Below are positions 1 through 6,493 of a stretch of 18,041 nt of DNA, in pieces (positions within the stretch are counted from its first letter, which is position 1; every line of letters begins with the position of its first letter). The notes beneath the pieces were generated by a model. It had not been told where the DNA came from and did no database searches. It worked only from the letters and a program-made list of their open reading frames with translations. The position numbers and the translations under genes were made by a program. The stretch is taken from NCBI GenBank assembly GCA_035316885.1, contig DATHII010000185.1:1-18041 (forward strand). The letters are read 5' to 3'. This stretch comes from DASRTE01 sp035316885. Lineage in GTDB: Bacteria > Actinomycetota > Actinomycetes > Jiangellales > Jiangellaceae.

Positions 1-1
1 C

Positions 2-1933
2 GCCCTCTCCCACGCGTACGGTGTCGCGTTCGACAATCCGGACCTGCTGGTCGCCTGTGTGATCGGCGACGGCGAGGCCGAGACCGGACCGCTCGCGACC
101 GGCTGGCACGGCAACAAGTTCCTCGACCCGGTGAACGACGGGACGGTCCTGCCGATCCTCCACCTCAACGGCTACAAGATTGCCAACCCCACCTTTCTGG
201 CCAGGATCGACGAGGACGAGCTGCTCCAGCTGATGCGCGGCTACGGCTATCGTCCGTACGCCGTCACCGGCGGCTTCGACGCCGAGGACCCGGCCGCCGT
301 CCACCAGCGGATGGCGGCCGCACTTGACGACGTCCTGGACGAGATCGCGACCCTCCGGCGAAGGGCAGCCGAGGGGACGCTGGATGGCGCGCCACACTGG
401 CCGATGATCGTCCTGCGAACGCCGAAGGGCTGGACCGGTCCGCGGGAGGTCGACGGTGTCGCCATCGAGGGCACCCACCGCTCCCACCAGGTCCCGCTGG
501 CCGGCGTCCGCGACAACGACGAGCACCTGAAGCTGCTGGACGACTGGTTGCGCTCGTACCGCCCTGAGGAACTGTTCGACGCCGACGGCCGCCTCGACCC
601 CGGCATCGCGGCACTGGCTCCGGCTGGTGACCGCCGGATGAGCGCCAGCCCACACGCGAACGGTGGCCTGCTCCTCGAGGACCTCGCGCTGCCCGACTTC
701 CGCGACTACGCCGTCGACGTCCCGGCGCCAGGGCGGGCGACGGGGGAGGCCACGCGGGTCCTCGGCCGGTGGCTCAAAGATGTGGTTGCCGCGAACCCGG
801 ACAACTTCCGCCTCTTCGGCCCCGACGAAACGGAGTCGAACCGGCTCGACGCCGTGTACGAGCAGACCGCGAAGGTGTGGCAGGCCGAGATTCTCGACAC
901 CGACGAGCATCTGGCCCGGACCGGCCGGGTGATGGAGGTGCTGAGCGAGCACCAGTGCCAAGGCTGGCTCGAGGGTTACCTGCTCAGCGGCCGGCACGGC
1001 CTGTTCAGCTGCTACGAGGCGTTCATCCACATCGTCGACTCGATGTTCAACCAGCACGCGAAATGGCTCGACGCCACCCGGCACATCCCGTGGCGGCGAC
1101 CCGTCGCGTCACTCAACTATCTGCTCACGTCCCACGTCTGGCGGCAGGACCACAACGGCTTCTCCCACCAGGACCCCGGCTTCATAGACCACGTGGTCAA
1201 CAAGAAGGCCGACGTGATCCGGATCTACCTACCACCGGACGCCAACACTCTGTTGTCCACGGCGGACCACTGCCTGCGGTCCCGCAACTTCGTCAACGTC
1301 ATCGTCGCCGGCAAGCAGCCGGAGCACCAGTGGCTCTCGATGGACGAGGCCGTGGCCCACTGCACCCGCGGCATCGGCATCTGGACCTGGGCCGGCTCGG
1401 AGCAGGATGGCGACCCCGATGTCGTGCTGGGCTGCGCCGGCGACGTCCCGACACTCGAGACCCTCGCGGCCGCCGACCTGCTCCACCGGCATCTCCCGGA
1501 CCTGAAGGTGCGCGTGATCAACGTCGTCGACCTCATGCGCCTTCAGGACGAGCGAGAGCACCCGCACGGCCTGTCCGATCGGGACTTCGACACGTTGTTC
1601 ACCGTGGACAGGCCCGTGGTGTTCGCCTACCACGGCTACCCGTGGCTCATCCACCGGCTCACGTACCGGCGGACCAACCACGACAACATCCACGTCCGCG
1701 GGTACAAGGAGATGGGCACCACGACCACGCCGTTCGACATGGTGATGCTCAACGACCTCGACCGATACCACCTGGTGATGGACGTCATCGACCGGGTGCC
1801 CTCGTTGGGATCGAACGCCGCCGCTCTCCGGCAGCTCATGGGCGACACGCGACTGCGTGCCCGCCAGTACACGCGGGAATTCGGCGAGGACGCGCCGGAG
1901 ATCAGGGACTGGGCATGGCCGGAGGACCACTGA
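2..1933 (+). CDS. xfp: Phosphoketolase (xylulose-5-P / fructose-6-P), 5'-truncated by window edge
   Basis: This thiamine-diphosphate enzyme cleaves xylulose 5-phosphate (and usually fructose 6-phosphate) with inorganic phosphate, giving acetyl phosphate plus glyceraldehyde 3-phosphate or erythrose 4-phosphate in the cytosol. The frame is open from base 2, so the true start lies upstream. About 643 codons are visible against roughly 790-820 for the family, so some 150-170 N-terminal residues are missing. Seen directly are the cofactor-binding segment GDGEAETGPLATGWHGNKF (from base 62), RTPKGWTGP (about 418-444), the EGTHRSHQVPL segment (about 466-498) and SHQDPGFIDHVVNKK (about 1162-1206), all typical of this family. 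The C-terminal half carries the usual transketolase-like domain and a KEMGTTTTPFDM segment near the end. Acetate kinase, a frequent neighbour, is not seen downstream. An ATG at base 59 is internal to the protein and is not the start. Confidence 0.96.
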   Translation, partial: ALSHAYGVAFDNPDLLVACVIGDGEAETGPLATGWHGNKFLDPVNDGTVLPILHLNGYKIANPTFLARIDEDELLQLMRGYGYRPYAVTGGFDAEDPAAVHQRMAAALDDVLDEIATLRRRAAEGTLDGAPHWPMIVLRTPKGWTGPREVDGVAIEGTHRSHQVPLAGVRDNDEHLKLLDDWLRSYRPEELFDADGRLDPGIAALAPAGDRRMSASPHANGGLLLEDLALPDFRDYAVDVPAPGRATGEATRVLGRWLKDVVAANPDNFRLFGPDETESNRLDAVYEQTAKVWQAEILDTDEHLARTGRVMEVLSEHQCQGWLEGYLLSGRHGLFSCYEAFIHIVDSMFNQHAKWLDATRHIPWRRPVASLNYLLTSHVWRQDHNGFSHQDPGFIDHVVNKKADVIRIYLPPDANTLLSTADHCLRSRNFVNVIVAGKQPEHQWLSMDEAVAHCTRGIGIWTWAGSEQDGDPDVVLGCAGDVPTLETLAAADLLHRHLPDLKVRVINVVDLMRLQDEREHPHGLSDRDFDTLFTVDRPVVFAYHGYPWLIHRLTYRRTNHDNIHVRGYKEMGTTTTPFDMVMLNDLDRYHLVMDVIDRVPSLGSNAAALRQLMGDTRLRARQYTREFGEDAPEIRDWAWPEDH

Positions 1934-1962
1934 GGTCGGGACGCATGACGCGAAGATCGCGA

Positions 1963-1989
1963 GGTTTGCGAGGCGTGCGGAACGGTTAC
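1963..1989 (+). promoter_or_regulatory. Possible SigB/SigF-type stress promoter for the GlsB-like gene
   Basis: GGTTTG at 1963-1968 and GGTTAC at 1984-1989 are separated by 15 bases. This resembles the GGTTT-N15/16-GGGTA pattern of actinobacterial SigB/SigF promoters with one mismatch in the -10 part. The start of transcription would fall near 1996-2000, leaving a leader of about 25 bases that contains the Shine-Dalgarno AAGGAG (2014-2019). The downstream gene belongs to a family often linked to general stress, which fits. This rests on a motif match only. Confidence 0.35.
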
Positions 1990-2024
1990 ATGATCCCTGC
2001 ACTCACCAGCGATAAGGAGCAGAC

Positions 2025-2294
2025 ATGACTGCGGCAGGCATCATCACTGCGATCGTGATCGGCGCGATCATCGGCCTTCTCGCCCGGTTCGTCCTTCCTG
2101 GCCGCCAGGCGATCGGCATCCTCCTCACCATCGTCATCGGCATCCTTGGTGCCCTGATCGGCACGTGGCTCGCCCAGCAGGTCGGAGTCGCGACCACCGA
2201 CGGCATCGACTGGATCGAGATCCTGTTCCAGGTCGGCGTCGCCGCCGTGGGAATTGCCCTGGTCAGTGGCTTCAGCCGTCGCAGTACCGTGTGA
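2025..2294 (+). CDS. GlsB/YeaQ/YmgE family stress-response membrane protein
   Basis: This is a small (89 aa) integral membrane protein of the transglycosylase-associated protein family (Pfam PF04226), whose members are induced by general stress but whose biochemical role is unknown. Three hydrophobic segments are visible, at about residues 3-20, 28-50 and 64-82. The family pattern of glycine-rich helices is clear (GAIIGLLARFVLPGRQ, then IGILGALIGTWLA). The start is well supported because AAGGAG sits at 2014-2019, five bases before ATG 2025. The 91-base gap before it holds a SigB-like promoter candidate, so it is probably transcribed separately from the phosphoketolase gene. Its last 29 or so bases overlap the probable start of the next gene, which suggests translational coupling. 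Confidence 0.9.
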   Translation: MTAAGIITAIVIGAIIGLLARFVLPGRQAIGILLTIVIGILGALIGTWLAQQVGVATTDGIDWIEILFQVGVAAVGIALVSGFSRRSTV

Positions 2295-3372
2295 CGACGA
2301 CGTCCGACGGGCGCGCTGGCAGGCTCAGCTGCTGGCGCGCCCGGACGCGTCCGCGACCGTTGTGGACGTGGTCCGTCACCTGATCGGACTCCAGGCGCAG
2401 ATCCCGTCCGCCACCGCCCTGGCCGTCCGCGCCCGGACCGTCGGCCTCACCGAGTCCGACGTCGACCGGGCGATGGCTCCGACCGGACCGCTGGTCCGTA
2501 CCTGGCTCATGCGAGCGACCTTGCACGTGGTCCACGTCGACGACCTCCACTGGCTGCTGCCGCTGCTGGGTCCCGCGATGGTCCGGAAGGGGTCGCGCCG
2601 CTACGACCAGCTCGGCCTGGACGCGGAGACTCTCAGCCGGTCGGTCGACGTACTCGGCCGCCTGCTCACCGCCGGGCCGGCGACGCGTCCGGACGTGTTC
2701 GCCGGACTGGCCGCAAACGGCATCGACCCGGCAGGTCAGCGTGGGATCCACGTCGTCCAGCACGCTGCGCTGCAGGGTCTGCTGTGCATCGGGCCGGACC
2801 GCGGCCGCGACCAGACATGGATGCTGCGCCCACCGAGCGCCGGGCCGGATCTGGACCGTGAGCAGGCTCTGGCCGAGCTTGCCCGGCGCTACCGCACCGG
2901 GTACGGCCCGAGTGACCCGCCCGGACTCGCGTCGTGGTCGGGCCTGCCCGTGAACGATGCCAGAGCGGCGTGGCGGCTAGCGGACGGGGCGGATGCCGGC
3001 GAGCGCGCGCCCGAACACCGGCCGGGCGGGCCGGTCGTACGACTCCTGCCGCATTTCGACCCCTACCTGCTCGGCTACGCGAACCGGGACGCCGCCGTCC
3101 CGGCCGACCACCGCGCGAAGGTCTGGACCGGTGGCGGCTACGTGCTGCCGACGGTCGTTGCCGACGGCCTGGTTCTCGGCACCTGGTCTGCCGCGCGACG
3201 CGGTCGCCGCATGGAGGTGTCCGCGACGCCGTTCGCGAAGACCTGGGACGACGCCGTGCGCGCAGGCATCGAGTCCGAGCTCGAGGACATCGGGCGGTTC
3301 ACCACGCTCGAGCTTCGCCCCGGACTCCGTGCGTCAGTCGACAGGGCTGGCCGGCCACTGGGAAGCGCCTAG
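2266..3372 (+). CDS. AlkZ/YcaQ-like winged-helix DNA-binding protein (HTH_42 family), putative DNA glycosylase
   Basis: This protein of about 368 aa belongs to the winged-helix DNA-binding family PF06224 (HTH_42), which includes the AlkZ and YcaQ DNA glycosylases that unhook bulky or cross-linked N-alkyl bases. Diagnostic segments are DDVRRARWQAQLL near the N terminus, GLQAQIPSATALAVRAR around residues 41-57, LVRTWLMRATLHVV, HFDPYLLGYANRD from about residue 263, and VLPTVVADGLVLGTW. The Q-A-Q at about residues 43-45 matches the QxQ catalytic motif reported for AlkZ-type enzymes, at nearly the same depth in the protein. No good Shine-Dalgarno decides the start. GTG 2266 is chosen because the family homology begins shortly after it; TTG 2254 is possible. 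Its 3' end overlaps the antisense relic of an IclR gene. Glycosylase activity is inferred, and many relatives are uncharacterised. Confidence 0.85.
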   Translation: MASAVAVPCDDDVRRARWQAQLLARPDASATVVDVVRHLIGLQAQIPSATALAVRARTVGLTESDVDRAMAPTGPLVRTWLMRATLHVVHVDDLHWLLPLLGPAMVRKGSRRYDQLGLDAETLSRSVDVLGRLLTAGPATRPDVFAGLAANGIDPAGQRGIHVVQHAALQGLLCIGPDRGRDQTWMLRPPSAGPDLDREQALAELARRYRTGYGPSDPPGLASWSGLPVNDARAAWRLADGADAGERAPEHRPGGPVVRLLPHFDPYLLGYANRDAAVPADHRAKVWTGGGYVLPTVVADGLVLGTWSAARRGRRMEVSATPFAKTWDDAVRAGIESELEDIGRFTTLELRPGLRASVDRAGRPLGSA

Positions 3373-3588
3373 TTCGCGCGAGATCGTCCGAGCCGTCGAA
3401 CGCACCGCGTCGACGACGCCGTCGTCCACCGGCCACTCGTTCGACGGCACCACCACCCCGACCGCTCCCACGGCCAGGCCGCTGGCGTCGAACACCGCCG
3501 CAGCCGCACTGCCCTCACCGAGAACGGCCTCGTCGCTCTCCAGCGCGATACCGCTTGTACGCACCTGGCCAATGCGAGCGGCCAGGCA
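3334..3588 (-). pseudogene. IclR-family regulator, C-terminal remnant
   Basis: The minus-strand frame ending at a TGA (3336-3334) encodes about 84 residues that look like the end of an IclR-type effector-binding domain. LAARIGQVRTSGIALESDE is followed by an AAAVFDASGLAVGAVGV segment and a closing helix VRSTARTISRELG. A full IclR protein is about 250 aa with an N-terminal winged helix. That helix and the first half of the effector domain are absent. The similarity stops at about 3588, and eight bases further the plus-strand enzyme I similarity begins. The remaining fragment has no stop or frameshift. Its last 39 bases overlap the end of the AlkZ-like gene on the other strand. It cannot bind DNA as a regulator. 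Family assignment is by eye and should be confirmed by a profile search. Confidence 0.7.
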
Positions 3589-3595
3589 TCCGGCC

Positions 3596-4501
3596 GTGAC
3601 CCGTGACGGCACGACGATCCATGTCGCCGCCAACGTCAGCGACGGCGCCGATGCAGCAGTGGCCGTCGAGCACGGGGCCGATCTGGCCGGGCTGATCCGT
3701 ACCGAGTTCCTCTTCCTCAGCCGCGAGACAGCGCCGACGGTCGCCCAGCAGGAGACCGCCTACCGGGCACTCGCCGAGCGCCTCGGCGGGCGCCGGGCGG
3801 TCTTCCGCACGCTCGACGTCGGGGGCGACAAGCCGCTGCCCTACGTCGACGTGCCGGTCGAGGCGAACCCCTTTCTCGGGCTCCGCGGCATTCGACTAGC
3901 CCTGGCCCGGCCCGACCTGCTGCTCCACCAGTTGGTGGCGATCTGCCGAGTCGCCGCCGACTTCCCGGTCAGCGTCATGTTCCCGATGGTCGGCCACGTC
4001 GACGAACTCCTGGCGGCCCGCGCAGTGCTCGACGACGCCGCGGCCGTCGACGGCCACGCGCTGCCGGACGGCCTCGAGGTCGGCGTCGTGGTCGAGGTAC
4101 CTGCCGCCGCGTTGAAGGCGGAGTCGTTGGTCCCCCACGTCGACTTCTTCAGCATCGGGACCAACGACCTCACCCAGTACACACTGGCCGTCGAGCGGGG
4201 CAACGACGCCCTCACGGCGACCGCCGACCCGCTCGACCCCGCTGTGCTCCGCCTGGTCGATCACGTATGCCGAGCCGCCGCCGGACAGGCCAAGGTCGCG
4301 GTCTGCGGCGAGGCGGCCTCCGATACGGCGGCGGTGCCCCTATTCGTGGGTCTCGGCGTCGACGAGTTGAGTGTCACGCCGTTCGCGGTGCCGTTGGTGA
4401 AACAGGCTGTGCGCGACCTGGACCATGCTGACTGCCGGACGCTTGCCCGCGCCGCGTTGGACCTGGCCACGGCCGCCGAGGTCCGCGCCCTCACCTCCTG
4501 A
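3596..4501 (+). pseudogene. ptsI: PTS enzyme I (PEP-protein phosphotransferase), isolated C-terminal PEP-binding domain
   Basis: About 301 codons encode the TIM-barrel PEP-binding domain of enzyme I (PF02896), which autophosphorylates from PEP at the head of the sugar phosphotransferase system. Numbering from GTG 3596, the active-site set is complete: R35 (RTEFLFL), R71 (RTLDVGGDKPLPY), E167, N190-D191 (FFSIGTNDLTQYTLAVE), R201 and C237 (VCGEAASD). Their spacing matches E. coli R296, R332, N454-D455, R465 and C502. The whole N-terminal half is missing, including the HPr-binding domain and the phosphohistidine domain (about 260 residues). Phosphotransfer to HPr is therefore impossible. No stop or frameshift interrupts the fragment. 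In-frame starts exist at ATG 3572 and GTG 3596, so a stand-alone domain might still be made. The open frame upstream of 3572 is out-of-frame reading through the neighbouring gene. No HPr or EII gene is nearby. Confidence 0.8.
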
Positions 4502-4547
4502 GCCACCGAGGTGCGTGACCAGGTCTTGGGACGTAGGTGCACACCTC

Positions 4548-4553
4548 TACGGT
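4548..4553 (+). promoter_or_regulatory. -10 element of a predicted leaderless promoter (lipoprotein gene)
   Basis: TACGGT (TAnnnT) lies six bases before GTG 4560, so transcription would begin at or next to the start codon. There is no Shine-Dalgarno ahead of 4560. The same arrangement recurs before several other genes in this window. It favours GTG 4560 over the in-frame GTG 4554, which touches the -10 element. Confidence 0.4.
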
Positions 4554-4559
4554 GTGCCA

Positions 4560-5552
4560 GTGCTCGCTCGTCGCCTCGCCGCAGGTGCAGTCACGCTGCT
4601 CGGACTGGTCGGGTGCGCGGCCAGCGGAACGACGCCCGCGGCGGTACCGGAGTCACCCACGGCCGTGGCGGAGGAATCGCCTACGGTCGGCGCATCACCG
4701 ACACTCGCGTGCGACGAGCCCTGCTACGGCGAGGCCGAGACGGTTGGCATGCTGTCGCGCGACGTCGTCGTCGAGGCGAGCGGCGTGGCGGCGAGCCACA
4801 GGACATCCGGCGCGTACTACGTGATCAGCGACGAACCCGGCACCGACGAGGTGGTTGCCGTCCGCGAGGACGGCAGGCTCGTCGTCAGGATCGGCGTCAG
4901 TGGGATGTCGGCGGAGAACGCCGAGGCGTTGGCTGTCGGACCCTGTGGCCCGAGCGGCTCCGGACAGTGCATCTTCGTCGGCGACATCGGCGACCACGTG
5001 GGCAGGGCGGACGTCGTCGTCTACCGGTTCCCGGAGCCCGACCTGACGGCTGTGATGGAGAACGCGGTTGCGGCCGACGCCGTGCGATACACGTATCCTG
5101 ACGCCCCGACGGATGCTGAGGCCCTGATCGTCGACGACTCCGGTCGGCCGTTGATCGTCAGCAAGGCTGCCTTCGACGAGGCGTCCGCCACGACCGGTCC
5201 GACGCGCCTCTATCGCGGCGATCCCGACGGCGGCGTCCTCGACCCGCTCGGCGAGGTCGACCTGCCCGACCCTGATCGCCCTGTGTTCACCGGCATCGCC
5301 GGAAACGTCGTCACCGATGCATCGTCCACGGACGGCCGAGTGCTGCTGCGCACCTACGACCAGGTCCTCGAGTACCGGGCGCCCGACGCGGGGGCGGATC
5401 TCGGGGGGTTCCCCGGCTGGCCGCTCCGCGAGGTCTCTGCACCGAGCCAGATCCAGTCCGAGGCCGTCGGCTACCGGCCGGATGCCTGTGGCTACGTCAC
5501 GATCTCCGAGTTCACCGGCTCCATCGCTGCGGTGGGCTGTCGGCCGTCGTGA
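4560..5552 (+). CDS. Secreted lipoprotein with beta-propeller-like domain, function unknown
   Basis: This predicted lipoprotein of about 330 aa has a short basic n-region (LARRL), a hydrophobic stretch and a lipobox LVGC with the acylated cysteine at residue 19. A Ser/Thr/Pro/Glu-rich linker follows. The mature part resembles a group of actinobacterial proteins of unknown function with beta-propeller-like repeats. The recognisable order is ASGVAASHRTSGAYYVISDE, then an AENAEALAVGP segment, then CIFVGDIGDHVGRADVVVYR, where relatives usually have NDSG, EDIAVGP and VGDIGDN. Here those positions are partly changed (ISDE, EALAVGP, GDIGDH). Two cysteine pairs in the exported part could form disulfides. 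The start GTG 4560 is chosen for signal-peptide fit and for the -10 element six bases upstream; GTG 4554 is the alternative. It converges with the MerB-like gene. Substrate and role cannot be told from sequence. Confidence 0.75.
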   Translation: MLARRLAAGAVTLLGLVGCAASGTTPAAVPESPTAVAEESPTVGASPTLACDEPCYGEAETVGMLSRDVVVEASGVAASHRTSGAYYVISDEPGTDEVVAVREDGRLVVRIGVSGMSAENAEALAVGPCGPSGSGQCIFVGDIGDHVGRADVVVYRFPEPDLTAVMENAVAADAVRYTYPDAPTDAEALIVDDSGRPLIVSKAAFDEASATTGPTRLYRGDPDGGVLDPLGEVDLPDPDRPVFTGIAGNVVTDASSTDGRVLLRTYDQVLEYRAPDAGADLGGFPGWPLREVSAPSQIQSEAVGYRPDACGYVTISEFTGSIAAVGCRPS

Positions 5553-5564
5553 GCCGAACGACGG
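5544..5564. terminator. Short hairpin between convergent genes, possible bidirectional terminator
   Basis: CCGTCGT (5544-5550) pairs perfectly with ACGACGG (5558-5564) around a seven-base loop. It overlaps the stop codon of the lipoprotein gene and lies nine bases past the end of the MerB-like gene. The position between two converging genes suits a terminator, but the stem is only seven pairs and no T-run follows. Confidence 0.25.
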
Positions 5565-5572
5565 ACGGTCGG

Positions 5573-6247
5573 TCACAGGTCCCAGAAGGTGCCGCCCAGG
5601 CCGGCGGCCCGGAAGTAGTCCGCAACCTGCGCCGGTGCGCGTCGCCGGTACCCGTGGTCGAGGCGGCCGTCATACCAGTGCTGGGCGAGCCGCCAGAGCG
5701 TCGCCAGGTCCATGACGTAGCCGCGCGCGTTCCCCGACGCCGCAAGCCAGCGGTCGACGCAGGTGTCGGAGCAGAACAGCCGCTGGTTGCTGCACGTGCG
5801 GACGACGTCGTCCCACATCTGCGCTGCCGGCACCAGGAAATGGGCGACCTCGCGGCCCTCCGGCGGCGCAGAGCGGCTGACGATCCAGGCGAGCGCCGCG
5901 GCGCAGCCAGGGCAGCGCGTGGACACCAGGACCTCCGGCTCGTCCGGAAGGACATGGGGAAGTGCGAACGAGTCCCACGCACAGCCGCCCCACCACAGCG
6001 TCTCGCGGCCCATTCCGGCGAACCCGAGCGGAACCGACGAGAAGGGATGTGCCATGACGATGTCGCCGGAGCCGTCAAGGACCAGGTGCCGGGCGTCGGC
6101 GAGCCGGCGCAGGCCCGCATGGACGGCATCGGCGCCCAAGCCGAGCTCTGCCGCGAGCGTCGCGGCCGCGGGTGCCCGACCTGCCGCCGCGAAGGTTTGG
6201 TAAACCCTCAGGCGCACGTCCTCGTCGGCTGATTCGAGATCGTCCAT
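5573..6247 (-). CDS. MerB-like organomercurial (alkylmercury) lyase family protein
   Basis: This 224-aa protein resembles alkylmercury lyase (PF03243), which cleaves the carbon-mercury bond of organomercurials to give Hg(II). An N-terminal winged-helix-like region (about residues 10-70) precedes the core. GGCAWDSFALP places C89 and D92 like the C96/D99 pair of characterised MerB. CSNQRLFCSDTCVDRW (C152, C159, C163) covers the second catalytic cysteine region. An additional RCPGC pair (C112, C115) could bind metal. The start ATG at 6247-6245 is chosen because homology begins there and a GATACT -10 element lies six bases upstream. The frame upstream has no family-like sequence. No merA, merR, merT or merP is nearby, so it is an orphan. 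The spread of extra cysteines means a different thiol-metal or C-metal substrate is possible. Family membership is fairly sure, activity is not. Confidence 0.8.
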   Translation of the reverse strand: MDDLESADEDVRLRVYQTFAAAGRAPAAATLAAELGLGADAVHAGLRRLADARHLVLDGSGDIVMAHPFSSVPLGFAGMGRETLWWGGCAWDSFALPHVLPDEPEVLVSTRCPGCAAALAWIVSRSAPPEGREVAHFLVPAAQMWDDVVRTCSNQRLFCSDTCVDRWLAASGNARGYVMDLATLWRLAQHWYDGRLDHGYRRRAPAQVADYFRAAGLGGTFWDL

Positions 6248-6253
6248 AGCCGC

Positions 6254-6259
6254 AGTATC
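6254..6259 (-). promoter_or_regulatory. -10-like element of a predicted leaderless promoter (MerB-like gene)
   Basis: Read on the minus strand, GATACT lies six bases before the ATG at 6247. It matches TAnnnT at the important second and sixth positions. No Shine-Dalgarno is evident, so the mRNA may start at the ATG. Confidence 0.3.
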
Positions 6260-6439
6260 CGTCCAAGCGGGCGCACGTTGGTGTCGGTGTACACGGCCTG
6301 GCCCCGCCGGTCGCGAAGATCGTTGTGCAAGAACTACCCGCTCAGCGCCCTGCCGGAGCTTGCACGACGATCTCCACGACACCGGAGGGCCCAGCCCCCA
6401 AGACCGGTGCCGGGCCGATACTTCGTGCCCCAACGCGGC

Positions 6440-6459
6440 TATGTGACCCCGGTCACATA
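6440..6459. promoter_or_regulatory. CRP/GlxR-type operator (perfect palindrome TGTGA-N6-TCACA)
   Basis: TATGTGACC (6440-6448) and GGTCACATA (6451-6459) are exact inverted repeats with a two-base centre. The core TGTGA-CCCCGG-TCACA is the textbook binding site of cAMP-responsive CRP-family regulators (GlxR in corynebacteria, Crp in mycobacteria). It ends 34 bases before the first gene of the sortase operon and is centred about 200 bases from the divergent MerB-like start. The operon is therefore the more likely target. At that short distance it could act either from a position near -35 or as a repressor site. Binding itself is inferred. Confidence 0.65.
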
Positions 6460-6493
6460 AGACCGGACCAATCCGTGGGCCCGACAGCACCGA

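Noticed and set aside
231..235. TPTGG (residues 231-235 of the DUF4397 protein, about bases 7932-7946) as a true LPxTG sorting signal
   Set aside because: The Leu-Pro pair is missing, so it is only noted as a candidate recognition string, not annotated as a sorting signal.
769..2028. A 419-codon plus-strand open frame inside the phosphoketolase gene
   Set aside because: Arg/Pro/Gly-rich out-of-frame reading of a conserved enzyme gene, with no motif.
2993..3571. Upstream extension of the enzyme I fragment frame as its real N terminus
   Set aside because: This part overlaps the AlkZ-like gene and the IclR remnant in other frames, and its translation shows no enzyme I similarity (no phosphohistidine or HPr-binding domain).
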